58,151 nucleotides of DNA from Paludibacteraceae bacterium (GCA_017628395.1 JAGBZD010000023.1:1-58151), one strand, 5' to 3'; counted from the stretch's first letter, positions 9,782-18,952 are shown. Numbers and translations: made by a program. The notes: a model not told the origin generated them from the letters alone.

Positions 9782-10579
9782 ATGCAGCAAATGACGCTCG
9801 AAGTTCTTATCTCATGTATGCATCAATCGGATTGGAGTATTATTCAACGAAGTAATATTCAAACCGATGTACTCATTATTAATCAATGTGATAGAGATGC
9901 CGTAGAAGAATATAGTTTTCCCAATCAATTGGGTAAAATATGCCATGCCCGCATGATTCACACTACCACACGCGGACTATCTCGCAGTAGAAATATGGCA
10001 TTAAGATATGCAACGGGAGATATTTGCGTGTTTTGTGATGATGACGAAATTTTCGAATCTGATTATGAGCAAACTATCCTAAATGCTTTTCAAACCCATG
10101 TGGACTTTACCATTATTGCATTTAAATTGAATTATGACCGCAAAAAATGCCCTACCAAAACTCGTACATACAACCGATTTACATCAGGCAGTTTGAGCAG
10201 TGCGCAAATAGCTTTCAGAAGACAAGACATCATAGCTACGAGCATATTGTTTGACGAGAAAATGGGAAGTGGCACGGGCAATGGAGGAGGCGAGGAATGT
10301 AAATGGATGTACCAATTGCTATCCAAAAGAGAAGTAAAAGCCATGTATGTACCAATGCTAATAGCCACTGTTCAATCAGGAAATAGCATGTGGTTTCATG
10401 GGTATAATAAGCAATTTTTCATCAATCAAGGTTGGAAATCACGACGAATTTATGGAAGGATATTAGGGCTTGTATATATCTTCTATAATATTATTGCACA
10501 TCAAAAACTATATACCCAATATTGTTCAAATATAGATATTATACATTACATGCTTACAGGCTATATGCAAAAGCGATAG
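9782..10579 (+). CDS. Glycosyltransferase family 2-like protein
   Basis: A 265-aa protein with a GT-A pattern: a short Rossmann-like N-terminus, TTRGLSRSRNMALRYA (nucleotide-sugar site) and an acidic DDDE cluster at residues 86-89 in place of the usual DXD metal motif. The frame opens at 9758 inside the previous gene, but the family-like N-terminus MQQMTLEVLISCMHQ supports the ATG at 9782 (or 9791). Base composition turns more AT-rich here than in the first two genes of the locus. This continues to about 12.65 kb and fits an exchanged glycosyltransferase cassette. Confidence 0.82.
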   Translation: MQQMTLEVLISCMHQSDWSIIQRSNIQTDVLIINQCDRDAVEEYSFPNQLGKICHARMIHTTTRGLSRSRNMALRYATGDICVFCDDDEIFESDYEQTILNAFQTHVDFTIIAFKLNYDRKKCPTKTRTYNRFTSGSLSSAQIAFRRQDIIATSILFDEKMGSGTGNGGGEECKWMYQLLSKREVKAMYVPMLIATVQSGNSMWFHGYNKQFFINQGWKSRRIYGRILGLVYIFYNIIAHQKLYTQYCSNIDIIHYMLTGYMQKR

Positions 10580-10586
10580 AAATAAG

Positions 10587-11360
10587 ATGAAAGACTACGG
10601 CTTAGTATCAATCATTACTCCATCATGGAATTGCGGCAAGTTTGTGGAAGAAACACTACAGAGTATTCTTGCACAGACATATGCCCATTGGGAATTACTC
10701 TTCCAAGATGATTGCTCCACAGACAATACGAAACAGATAGTTCTTGCATATGCAGAAAAAGATGCACGCATCAAGTATGCATGCAACCCACAAAATAGCG
10801 GTGCTGCCATCACACGCAACAACGCCCTCAAAAGAGCAAAGGGCAAATGGATTGCTTTCTTGGATTCAGATGACCTGTGGTTGCCCAATAAGTTGGAAGA
10901 GCAGTTGAAATTCATGGTGGATAATAATTATGCTTTTTCATACACCAATTATAGTGAAATTAACGAGCAATCGCATGAGTTAGGAAAAATCATAACGGGT
11001 CCTAAGCACATTACCAAATATGGAATGTATGCATATTGCTGGCCAGGTTGTTTGACCGTGATGTATAATCAAGAAATAGTTGGAAACATTCAAATCAAGC
11101 ATATCGAAAAGAACAATGATTATGCCCTATGGCTTAAAGTGATTCAATATGCAGATTGTCATCTACTTGACAAGACTCTTGCTAAATATCGTAAGCGCAC
11201 AGGTTCAATTAGTAACCACTCGTATGTCCAACTTATCAAATGGCATTATCGATTATTTCATGAGAGTGAACAAAGAAACATGTTGCTTTCTACGGTACTC
11301 ACAATCGGAAATCTAATTTTTGGCACACTAAAAAAGATACTTTACATCAAGAACATATGA
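10587..11360 (+). CDS. Glycosyltransferase family 2 (TuaG-like)
   Basis: A 257-aa inverting GT-A transferase. It opens with VSIITPSWNCGKFVEETLQS, has the first aspartate pair at residues 41-42 (DDCSTDNT), and the DSDD metal/donor motif at 93-96 (FLDSDDLW). It resembles TuaG/capsule side-chain transferases. It overlaps the next gene by 4 nt, so the two are probably translationally coupled. Specificity is unknown. Confidence 0.9.
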   Translation: MKDYGLVSIITPSWNCGKFVEETLQSILAQTYAHWELLFQDDCSTDNTKQIVLAYAEKDARIKYACNPQNSGAAITRNNALKRAKGKWIAFLDSDDLWLPNKLEEQLKFMVDNNYAFSYTNYSEINEQSHELGKIITGPKHITKYGMYAYCWPGCLTVMYNQEIVGNIQIKHIEKNNDYALWLKVIQYADCHLLDKTLAKYRKRTGSISNHSYVQLIKWHYRLFHESEQRNMLLSTVLTIGNLIFGTLKKILYIKNI

Positions 11361-12169
11361 ACCCATTAAACCAATATAAATTATACAAAGGCATATGGCT
11401 ATCCGATAAGGAACATTTAGAGTCAGAGCTGTCCAAAGAAAATTGCAAATCATTACTATCTCATGGTGGTTTTTGTGTGCGTAATACATTTAACTTTGAC
11501 ACACACGAAAAAACATCATTTTGGTATATTATCAAAGATTCTTTCGAAGAAATAGAACTTTTATCAGCAAACACGCGTGCGCATATTAGAAAGGCATTAC
11601 GCACATACGATATTCGCACCATTACTACACAAGAATTTATTGACTTCGCATACCCTGTATTCGTCAGTGCACAACAATCGTATAAAGTCAAATGTAATGT
11701 CATTACACAGGATGAATTTGTAAGTCTTGCTGATTCTATCAAAGAAAATAAGCACAACGAACTTTGGGGAGTTTTTATAAAAAACACCAATGAAATGGTA
11801 GCGCTCTCTATTAATACCATCAACGAAGTAAGTTGCAATTACAATACACTCAAATGCAAATACGAAGCATTACATAATAGTACCTATCCTTATTTTGGAT
11901 TATTTTATGAAATGAATAAACATTATCTACAAGAACGCAAATTAAAATATGTAAATGACGGAAGTAGATCTATCACCAACCACTCTAACATACAACCATT
12001 CTTGATTGATAAGTTCAAATTTAGAAAAGCGTATTGCAATATCAAAATATACTATCAATGGTGGCTAAAACCAATTATTACAATATTATACCCATTTAGG
12101 AATATTATTCCCATTGCTAAAATACAAAGTCTTCTCAATATGGAAGCAATGGCAAGGGGTGAGATATAA
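11357..12169 (+). CDS. FemAB/GNAT-fold acyltransferase-like protein
   Basis: A 270-aa protein without a clear named family. The layout (SANTRAHIRKALRTYDIR, then a central strand region with LWGVFIKNTNEMVALSI, then YPYFGLFYEMNKHYLQERKLKYVNDGSRS) resembles FemAB-like or duplicated GNAT acyltransferases found beside capsule GT genes. A role in transferring an acyl or aminoacyl group to an amino sugar is plausible but unproven. No membrane segment or signal peptide. Strongly AT-rich, like its neighbours. Confidence 0.6.
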   Translation: MNPLNQYKLYKGIWLSDKEHLESELSKENCKSLLSHGGFCVRNTFNFDTHEKTSFWYIIKDSFEEIELLSANTRAHIRKALRTYDIRTITTQEFIDFAYPVFVSAQQSYKVKCNVITQDEFVSLADSIKENKHNELWGVFIKNTNEMVALSINTINEVSCNYNTLKCKYEALHNSTYPYFGLFYEMNKHYLQERKLKYVNDGSRSITNHSNIQPFLIDKFKFRKAYCNIKIYYQWWLKPIITILYPFRNIIPIAKIQSLLNMEAMARGEI

Positions 12170-12198
12170 TTAAACAACGAAGAAACTAACCTATATTT

Positions 12199-12651
12199 AT
12201 GTATTTGTATTATAAGAACTCGAAGAGTAAAACGCAAATCCCCAATAGTTTACATGTCACATTTCGTAAAACTATTCCAACAAAGTTAAATCCGCTTTGG
12301 CTATACTGGCGGTTTATTAGCTGGTTAAAAGGAGATGCTTTTTATGAATATCAAGCATTACTCCGTGAGGAAATTGTGTGTACCGCATATGTAGTTCCAA
12401 AAAATATCAAATTTCCTTTTATCCCTAACAACGGCTATCATATCGGACCGTGTTACACCAAACCCGAGTATCGAGGCAAAGGTTTGTACCCTCTATTACT
12501 ACAACATATCATGGAAGAAAATCCTGATAGAGAATATTATATGATTATCAAAGATACAAATATACCTTCTATAAAAGGTGTACAAAAAGTAGGATTTCAA
12601 GAGTTTGCCAAAGGTCAAAAAAATTTATTACAGCAATGGGTCATATCGTAA
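12199..12651 (+). CDS. GNAT family N-acetyltransferase
   Basis: A 150-aa GNAT with the acetyl-CoA pyrophosphate loop EYRGKGLYP (motif A, RxxGxG) around residues 91-99 and the C-terminal MIIKDTNIPSIKGVQKVGF strand-helix expected of the fold. It sits directly before the initiating transferase and the aminotransferase/dehydratase pair. It is therefore a candidate to acetylate the 4-amino group of the nucleotide sugar, the step done by PglD (beta-helix) or PseH (GNAT) elsewhere; that role is inferred. Its 3' end overlaps the next gene by 16 nt. Confidence 0.8.
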   Translation: MYLYYKNSKSKTQIPNSLHVTFRKTIPTKLNPLWLYWRFISWLKGDAFYEYQALLREEIVCTAYVVPKNIKFPFIPNNGYHIGPCYTKPEYRGKGLYPLLLQHIMEENPDREYYMIIKDTNIPSIKGVQKVGFQEFAKGQKNLLQQWVIS

Positions 12652-13250
12652 AATATTTGTTTGATAGAATAGTAGCATTCTTAGGTCTCATTTGTTTCTC
12701 TCCCGTTTTTGTGGTAGTTGCCATACTGATAAAGAAACAAATGCCTGGCCCCGTATTATTTGTACAACAACGCGTTGGAAAAAATGGAAAGCTATTCAAT
12801 TGCCATAAGTTTCGCACGATGACTATTAATCATGGAGGTTCATCCATATCCATCGCTGGCGAGAATCGAATCACTCCATTAGGAGCAAAACTCCGTCAAT
12901 ATAAGATAGACGAATTGCCTGGGTTATGGGATGTATTTATCGGCAACATGAGTTTCGTTGGACCACGCCCCGATGTACCGGGTTATGCCGATTGTTTGAA
13001 AGGCAACGATAGACGCATACTGCTATTGCGTCCGGGTATCACAGGCCCCGCCAGCTTGAAATATCGCGATGAAGAGTATCTATTGGCGCAACAAGCAAAC
13101 CCAAAAGAATATAATGATACAGTGATATACCCAGACAAAGTACGATTGAATCTGTATTACTTGGATCATTACTCTTTTTGGGATGATATACATATGATTT
13201 TTGCCACAATTTTAGGTAAACATATGTCCTATGCAGGAGAAATAATTTAA
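12636..13250 (+). CDS. Initiating sugar-phosphate transferase (PglC/WcaJ-like)
   Basis: A 204-aa monotopic membrane phosphoglycosyl transferase. It has one N-terminal hydrophobic segment (residues 8-28), then the family motifs PGPVLFVQQRVGKNGK, FRTM, KIDELPGLWDVF and MSFVGPRPDVPGY. It transfers a sugar-1-phosphate from a UDP-sugar to undecaprenyl phosphate, starting repeat-unit assembly on the cytoplasmic face. The small size matches PglC rather than the larger multi-TM WbaP/WcaJ forms. The aminotransferase and dehydratase just downstream suggest a UDP-4-amino or 4-acetamido-6-deoxy sugar as substrate. Confidence 0.92.
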   Translation: MGHIVKYLFDRIVAFLGLICFSPVFVVVAILIKKQMPGPVLFVQQRVGKNGKLFNCHKFRTMTINHGGSSISIAGENRITPLGAKLRQYKIDELPGLWDVFIGNMSFVGPRPDVPGYADCLKGNDRRILLLRPGITGPASLKYRDEEYLLAQQANPKEYNDTVIYPDKVRLNLYYLDHYSFWDDIHMIFATILGKHMSYAGEII

Positions 13251-13265
13251 ACATTTGCATGTAAA

Positions 13266-13297
13266 TTTGTAGATTTGCAAAAAAAGTAGTACCTTTG
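13266..13297 (+). promoter_or_regulatory. Internal promoter before the aminotransferase-dehydratase pair
   Basis: TTTG at 13266-13269, 20 nt, TACCTTTG at 13290-13297. It lies in the 74-nt gap before the DegT gene, so the aminotransferase/dehydratase pair can be expressed apart from the glycosyltransferases. Confidence 0.85.
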
Positions 13298-13324
13298 TAG
13301 GCTGATATCAAAATTTTGATTAGA

Positions 13325-14602
13325 ATGAATCAAGAACGCAAAATGATTTACCTATGTCTGGCACATATGTCGGATGAAGGATGGGAACAAAAATATATCA
13401 AAGAGGCATTTGATACCAATTGGGTAGTACCCTTGGGACCAAATGTAAATGCTTTTGAAGAAGACCTAAAACAATTTGTTGGCAAGGATTGTCATGGACA
13501 AGCACGAGAAGTGGTAGCACTATCTGCAGGAACTGCCGCCATACATTTGGCACTGATTGCTTGTGGGGTCAAAGCTGGTGATGAAGTCTGCGTACAGTCC
13601 TTCACATTCTGTGCATCTTCCCACCCTATTACCTATTTGGGTGCAACACCTGTATTTATTGACTCCGAGCGCGACACTTGGAATATGGACCCCGCTTTGC
13701 TGGAAGAAGCCATATTGGATCGCATCGCTAAAACAGGTAAAAAGCCTAAAGCAATCATCCCTGTAGCATTATATGGTATGCCATACGACTGCGAGAAAAT
13801 CATGGCTATAGCCGAGAAATACGATATTCCTATGATTGAAGACGCAGCAGAAGGATTTGGTTCCAAATACAAAGGGCAAGTATTAGGAACTTTTGGGCGC
13901 TATGGCGTGTTGTCCTTCAATGGCAATAAGATGATTACCACCTCTGGCGGTGGTGCTTTGGTTTGCGAAAATGCCGAACTGAAAAATAAAATTATGTGGT
14001 ATGCTACACAAGCACGCGAGGCATATCCTTACTACCAACACGAAGAAGTGGGATACAACTATCGTATGTCCAATATTTGCGCAGGTATTGGTCGCGGACA
14101 AATGACTATTGCTAATGACCACATAGCTCATCATAAACATATACAAGCATTATACGAAGAATTGCTGGCAGATGTAGCAGGGGTAAAACTACACAAAGCC
14201 CCATCCGAAGACTACGACTCCAATTATTGGTTATGTACCATTGAGTTAGACCCTTCGTTGCAAATCAAAGGACAAAAGAATGCTTATAAGGAAGTTATCC
14301 AAAGTGCAGTTGGTGGTGCCGCAGGCGTTATTCATGCAGTGGATACTGCTGTAACCGACTGCCAACCCAACGACAATGTGGAGGCATTACGAATGTATCT
14401 ATGGGAAGCTAAGATTGAAGCACGCCCAGTATGGAAACCCATGCACAAGCAACCTGTATATAAAAATGCGCCCGCGTATGTGAATGGCGTTAGTGAAGAT
14501 ATTTTCAAAATTGGCATGTGCCTACCCGCAGGTCCCTATGTGACCGATGAGGATGTACACTATATCGTAAATACTATCAAAGCAGCAATAGAAAAAGTAT
14601 GA
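13325..14602 (+). CDS. DegT/DnrJ/EryC1/StrS aminotransferase
   Basis: PLP-dependent sugar aminotransferase of 425 aa that aminates a 4-keto-6-deoxy nucleotide sugar (PglE-like). Visible are the start DEGWEQKYIKEAFDTNWVVPLGP, the AGTAAIHLAL phosphate-binding segment, EDAAEGFGSKYKG, and the PLP lysine (Lys202) in SFNGNKMIT. The frame could open at a TTG (13316), but the ATG at 13325 lies just after the promoter and is the better start. The 3' end overlaps the dehydratase gene by 4 nt, linking the two consecutive pathway steps. Confidence 0.93.
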   Translation: MNQERKMIYLCLAHMSDEGWEQKYIKEAFDTNWVVPLGPNVNAFEEDLKQFVGKDCHGQAREVVALSAGTAAIHLALIACGVKAGDEVCVQSFTFCASSHPITYLGATPVFIDSERDTWNMDPALLEEAILDRIAKTGKKPKAIIPVALYGMPYDCEKIMAIAEKYDIPMIEDAAEGFGSKYKGQVLGTFGRYGVLSFNGNKMITTSGGGALVCENAELKNKIMWYATQAREAYPYYQHEEVGYNYRMSNICAGIGRGQMTIANDHIAHHKHIQALYEELLADVAGVKLHKAPSEDYDSNYWLCTIELDPSLQIKGQKNAYKEVIQSAVGGAAGVIHAVDTAVTDCQPNDNVEALRMYLWEAKIEARPVWKPMHKQPVYKNAPAYVNGVSEDIFKIGMCLPAGPYVTDEDVHYIVNTIKAAIEKV

Positions 14603-16557
14603 AATCACGCACCGACATATTAAAATCAGATATATTTTCGCATTGGACAAACCTATCCTATTTGCCTCGTTGGGGTGTATTGCTATTGGACTTACTGATT
14701 GTCTTCATTGCCTTCATCATCAGTTTTGCCATTGGCAATCGTTTGTTTACCTATGGAACAACAGATTTGCTGATGCCAATATGGCTACAATGTGCGATTG
14801 TAATGGCATTACAGACATTGTTTTTCTGGGTATTTCATACCTATTCAGGCATCTTGCGCTATTCTACATTCATTGATACAATCAAAGTATCTTTATCTGT
14901 AGGTGCTACGGGTTTGGTATCAATCCTGATAAATATCATAATCAAACTGACATCTATTCCAGTTAGCCATCCCTTCTTGACTACCGTATTAATCATATAT
15001 ATATTCGTGGCTGCTACACTATTATTTGCTTGGCGAGTCACAATTAAAACCGTTTTTGAATACATATCTCATCATAAATCCAATGTACAAAAAGTACTTA
15101 TCTATGGTGTACAATCAGCAGGACTATCTATCGCAAAAATGCTACAATCCAACATGGATAGCCCATATCGCCCCGTCGGTTTTATCGCCGATGATTGCGA
15201 TTTGACGCAGCATAATATGTTAGGACTTAATGTATATCGCCGTGATGAGAACTTATTACATATCATCAAAGAAAAGCATATAGATAGCATCATCGTATCG
15301 CCTATCAAGATGAAAAACATTAATCCAATGCGCGATTTGACAATGTTTCTTGATAATAATATTCGCGTACTCACCACTCCATATTTTACTAATTTTTCGG
15401 TTGAAAAAGAGGAGCAGAATATAGCTCAACGCATTGGTCGCATCGAATCAATCAAAGTAGAAGATTTGCTGGATAGACCCACTATTCACTTAAACAATGA
15501 GCATATTGGTAATCTACTTCGTTCAAAAACAGTGATGATTACGGGTGCTGCTGGTAGCATTGGTAGCGAAATTGTACGACAAGTCGCACAACAACATCCC
15601 CATGCTATAGTATTAGTAGAAATGGCAGAGTCACCCCTGCATGATTTATTTGTAGAACTTCGTCCACAATTCCCTGAAATCCAAATCATTCACACCATTG
15701 CCGATGTACGCAATATGGATATGATTGAACCTATATTCAAGGAATATCAACCCGAAATTGTATTCCATGCCGCAGCATACAAGCATGTGCCTCTCATGGA
15801 GGATTATCCAGCACAAGCAGTCTTGGCAAATGTGCTTGGAACAAAAAATGTCGCGGATATGGCAGTGAAGTATGGCACTAAAAGATTTGTCATGATCTCT
15901 ACGGACAAAGCTGTTAATCCAACCAATGTCATGGGAGCATCCAAACGCATAGCGGAAATATATGTACAATCATTGTTCTTGAAGCTATCCAAAGAGAATA
16001 ATAGATGTACCAAATTTATCACTACGCGTTTTGGTAATGTATTAGGTAGCAATGGCTCTGTGGTTCCTTATTTCAAAAAACAAATTGCACAAGGTGGACC
16101 TGTAACTGTCACACACCCTGATATTATCCGTTATTTTATGACCATTCCCGAAGCAAGTAGCCTCGTTTTAGAGGCCGCAACATTGGGTTTGGGCGGAGAA
16201 ATATTTATCTTTGATATGGGACAACCTGTGAAAATTTCGGATCTGGCAAAGAATATGATTCGCCTTGCAGGTTTTGTACCTGGAAAAGATATTGAAATCA
16301 TATATACAGGTCTGCGACCTGGAGAAAAATTGTATGAAGAATTACTCAACCAAAAAGAGTTAACGATTCCTACATCACACGAAAAGATTCTTGTTGCTAA
16401 AGTACGAGAATATGATTACGATGTCGTATCTGTTCTAATTGATAAACTCATTCATAGCGCACAAGAAGGCAAAACATTCCCTACCGTACAAATTATGAAA
16501 GAAATTGTTCCTGAGTACAAGAGTAAAAACTCTGTGTACGAACAATTGGACAAATAG
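14599..16557 (+). CDS. Membrane nucleotide-sugar 4,6-dehydratase (CapD/WbpM/PglF)
   Basis: A 652-aa protein: four N-terminal membrane helices (residues 24-160), a first Rossmann-like domain (VLIYGVQSAGLSIAKML), then the catalytic short-chain dehydrogenase domain with GAAGSIGS at 316-323. The active-site stretch STDKAVNPTNVMGASK (434-449) has Met445 where classical SDRs have Tyr, as in WbpM/PglF. It should convert UDP-GlcNAc to the 4-keto-6-deoxy sugar used by the preceding aminotransferase. Full length for the family. It is the last gene of the polysaccharide locus. Confidence 0.93.
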   Translation: MKSRTDILKSDIFSHWTNLSYLPRWGVLLLDLLIVFIAFIISFAIGNRLFTYGTTDLLMPIWLQCAIVMALQTLFFWVFHTYSGILRYSTFIDTIKVSLSVGATGLVSILINIIIKLTSIPVSHPFLTTVLIIYIFVAATLLFAWRVTIKTVFEYISHHKSNVQKVLIYGVQSAGLSIAKMLQSNMDSPYRPVGFIADDCDLTQHNMLGLNVYRRDENLLHIIKEKHIDSIIVSPIKMKNINPMRDLTMFLDNNIRVLTTPYFTNFSVEKEEQNIAQRIGRIESIKVEDLLDRPTIHLNNEHIGNLLRSKTVMITGAAGSIGSEIVRQVAQQHPHAIVLVEMAESPLHDLFVELRPQFPEIQIIHTIADVRNMDMIEPIFKEYQPEIVFHAAAYKHVPLMEDYPAQAVLANVLGTKNVADMAVKYGTKRFVMISTDKAVNPTNVMGASKRIAEIYVQSLFLKLSKENNRCTKFITTRFGNVLGSNGSVVPYFKKQIAQGGPVTVTHPDIIRYFMTIPEASSLVLEAATLGLGGEIFIFDMGQPVKISDLAKNMIRLAGFVPGKDIEIIYTGLRPGEKLYEELLNQKELTIPTSHEKILVAKVREYDYDVVSVLIDKLIHSAQEGKTFPTVQIMKEIVPEYKSKNSVYEQLDK

Positions 16558-16622
16558 GATGCAGCGCGCACCCATAATAAATAGAAACTATTTAATGATA
16601 AAAGTATAAAGACAAGAATAAT

Positions 16623-17579
16623 ATGGCATTCTTCGGATTATTTGGAAAAGAGAAAAAAGAAACCTTGGACAAGGGACTTGAGAAAACGAAAGAATCAGTA
16701 CTCAGCAAGATTAGTCGTGCCATTGCAGGCAAGAATACTATTGATGATGATGTCCTTGACAACCTTGAGGAAGCACTCATCACCTCCGATGTAGGTGTGG
16801 AAACCACACTGCGCATCATTGAACGCCTACAAGAGCGCGTCAAGAAAGACAAATACCTTGGAACCACCGAACTCAACCATATTTTGGTGGATGAAGTGGC
16901 TTCCCTATTGGCAGAGAACAATGCCATGCAGGTAATGGATTTTACGGATCCACTGCCTGCTAAACCCTATGTAGTTATGGTAGTAGGCGTTAATGGCGTT
17001 GGCAAGACCACCACTATTGGAAAACTGGCACATCAATACAAACAGGCGGGAAAGAAAGTCTATTTGGGTGCTGCCGACACTTTCCGCGCAGCCGCTGTGG
17101 AGCAACTTTGTATTTGGGGCGAACGCGTGGGAGTACCTGTCATTAAACAACAACAAGGATCCGATCCTGCGAGTGTAGCGTTTGACACACTGCAGAGCGC
17201 AAAAGCGAATGATGCAGATGTAGTACTGATTGATACTGCGGGACGCTTGCATAATAAAGTAAACCTCATGAACGAGCTGACGAAAATCAAGAATGTGATG
17301 CAGAAAGTAGTGCCTGATGCACCACATGATGTAATGCTCGTCTTAGATGGAAGTACAGGACAAAATGCTTTTGAACAAGCCAAACAATTCACCAAAGCCA
17401 CACAAGTTAGTTCATTGGCAATCACCAAATTGGACGGAACTGCAAAAGGCGGTGTAGTCATCGGCATCAGCGACCAATTCAAGATTCCAGTACGATACAT
17501 CGGACTGGGAGAACAAATGACCGACCTACAAGTATTTAATAGAGAAGAGTTTGTGAAATCCCTATTGCAAATAGGATAA
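16623..17579 (+). CDS. ftsY: Signal recognition particle receptor FtsY
   Basis: SRP GTPase that docks ribosome-SRP complexes at the membrane. A short N-domain (residues 1-100) is followed by the G-domain with GVNGVGKTTT (122-131), AADTFRAAAVEQL, DTAGR and TKLDG. The 318-aa length means the long acidic A-domain of the E. coli protein is missing, as in most Bacteroidota. It is unrelated to the polysaccharide genes. No consensus promoter was found in the 65-nt gap upstream. Confidence 0.96.
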   Translation: MAFFGLFGKEKKETLDKGLEKTKESVLSKISRAIAGKNTIDDDVLDNLEEALITSDVGVETTLRIIERLQERVKKDKYLGTTELNHILVDEVASLLAENNAMQVMDFTDPLPAKPYVVMVVGVNGVGKTTTIGKLAHQYKQAGKKVYLGAADTFRAAAVEQLCIWGERVGVPVIKQQQGSDPASVAFDTLQSAKANDADVVLIDTAGRLHNKVNLMNELTKIKNVMQKVVPDAPHDVMLVLDGSTGQNAFEQAKQFTKATQVSSLAITKLDGTAKGGVVIGISDQFKIPVRYIGLGEQMTDLQVFNREEFVKSLLQIG

Positions 17580-17608
17580 TAACTTCACAGATATATCGCA
17601 GAGATTTA

Positions 17609-18835
17609 TTATTCTGCCAAATAGGCTGCAAAACTACTACGATAGGTTTGCAGCCATTCTTTTGCTATCTCATCATATGCCCGCAAGAATTGCTCATCAC
17701 TCATTTGTCCATTCTTCCATTGCTGATACAATGGAGAAAAAGAAGCTTCTATTGCTTTTTCCACTCGTTGGGTACAATTCAGCAAAGAAGGAGCTATATC
17801 TGTTCCGCGCAATATATGCTGTATGTTCACATAGCGTTTGCCATTGCTTATACGCAATGGGAATACCCATTGATCTTTAATTTGCAACGAAAGATCACAC
17901 ATCTCACTATGCAAACCATCTCCCTCTTGTGCATGCTCATCACGCGCCAACATATAGTGCGGAACATGCCACTTATCCAACACCAATGGTACTGCTACCG
18001 CACAAGCAGGATAACCTAATGCTGTCCACATAATGGTCTTGCGAGCTTCTTTTGGGGTAGATACCCCCTCAAATACCACTACGGCTGAAGTGATACGGCG
18101 TGGAATAAAATCTTGATCCACGGTATATTCAGGTGCATTTACACTATCAAAATCAATATCCAACAACTCATGACGATACTGGCGAGAAAAGAGGTTTAAG
18201 GCTTCTGTCGCACTCATTTGATGATTGGCATTAAAAGCTCCCCCCATAATAGCTGTAGCTGTTATATAACGCTCCCACCCCTCATAATCCTCATAACGAC
18301 CTGCAAAACTAAAATTTGTTACCACACGATACCCTTTCACTTCTTTATTAACATCATACTTTATCCAATTGTGGTTATTTATTTCATAATATGCAGCACC
18401 ACCCATAGCATCTATTAACCCAAAATTAGCTTCGACTCCCCATGGTTTTGGATATTTGCTAAGCCAACATTCAAAGTCCTGTAAAGAAGCACAATTCGAT
18501 AAAACATGATACATCATTTCTCCCTCTCTATCCATTTGGCACGCTAAGGTATCCTCACGCAAATTATAAGAAGCCGTATTCATGATGCACAAACCAGCTT
18601 CATTCATTCCTGCCCATACTTCTCCATCTAAAGAAGAAGCATTTACCAAACCAATAAAATCATATATTGCACCATCAAAATAGTTAATTCGATTATTCAA
18701 CTCATCCGTGTCACGGTGCTTGAACATCATAGGGCGTCCTGTAGGCGTCGCATTTCCACTGATTATAAACGATGTGCATGCCCAAGAAGTAGATAGGTAG
18801 CACAAAAGGGATAAGAAAACACAAAATCTCTTCAT
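17609..18835 (-). CDS. Secreted Ntn-hydrolase, peptidase C45/linear amide hydrolase-like
   Basis: A 408-aa protein with a cleavable signal peptide ending STSWA and a cysteine (Cys20) at the expected mature N-terminus. The following CTSFIISGNATPTGRPMMFKHRD segment is typical of N-terminal-nucleophile amidases of the C45/choloylglycine-hydrolase/acyltransferase superfamily. Further family marks are AGMNEAGLCIMNTASYNL and the RVVTNFSF stretch. The substrate is unknown; bile salt, N-acyl amide or peptide hydrolysis are all possible. The frame is open from 18883, but a perfect promoter at 18853-18884 and the signal peptide fix the start at 18835. It ends 29 nt from ftsY, converging. Confidence 0.8.
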   Translation of the reverse strand: MKRFCVFLSLLCYLSTSWACTSFIISGNATPTGRPMMFKHRDTDELNNRINYFDGAIYDFIGLVNASSLDGEVWAGMNEAGLCIMNTASYNLREDTLACQMDREGEMMYHVLSNCASLQDFECWLSKYPKPWGVEANFGLIDAMGGAAYYEINNHNWIKYDVNKEVKGYRVVTNFSFAGRYEDYEGWERYITATAIMGGAFNANHQMSATEALNLFSRQYRHELLDIDFDSVNAPEYTVDQDFIPRRITSAVVVFEGVSTPKEARKTIMWTALGYPACAVAVPLVLDKWHVPHYMLARDEHAQEGDGLHSEMCDLSLQIKDQWVFPLRISNGKRYVNIQHILRGTDIAPSLLNCTQRVEKAIEASFSPLYQQWKNGQMSDEQFLRAYDEIAKEWLQTYRSSFAAYLAE

Positions 18836-18852
18836 AATATTAAATTTTGGCA

Positions 18853-18884
18853 CAAAATTACAATAAAAATTGCATATTTGCAAA
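18853..18884 (-). promoter_or_regulatory. Promoter of the C45-like hydrolase gene
   Basis: Read on the minus strand: TTTG (18884-18881), 20 nt, TAATTTTG (18860-18853). It overlaps the 5' extension of the open frame and so decides the start codon at 18835. Confidence 0.85.
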
Positions 18885-18890
18885 TTATCA

Positions 18891-18930
18891 CAAAAAAACA
18901 GACGGGCGAACTAACATTCCCGTCTGTTTC
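18891..18930 (-). terminator. Rho-independent terminator of nrdJ
   Basis: An 11-bp perfect stem (18896-18906 with 18919-18929; arm CCCGTCTGTTT) around a 12-nt loop, followed on the minus strand by a run of T (A-run at 18892-18898 on plus). It lies 23 nt beyond the nrdJ stop codon and immediately before the promoter of the next gene. Confidence 0.9.
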
Positions 18931-18952
18931 CTTCTGTTATAGCGTTAATTTC

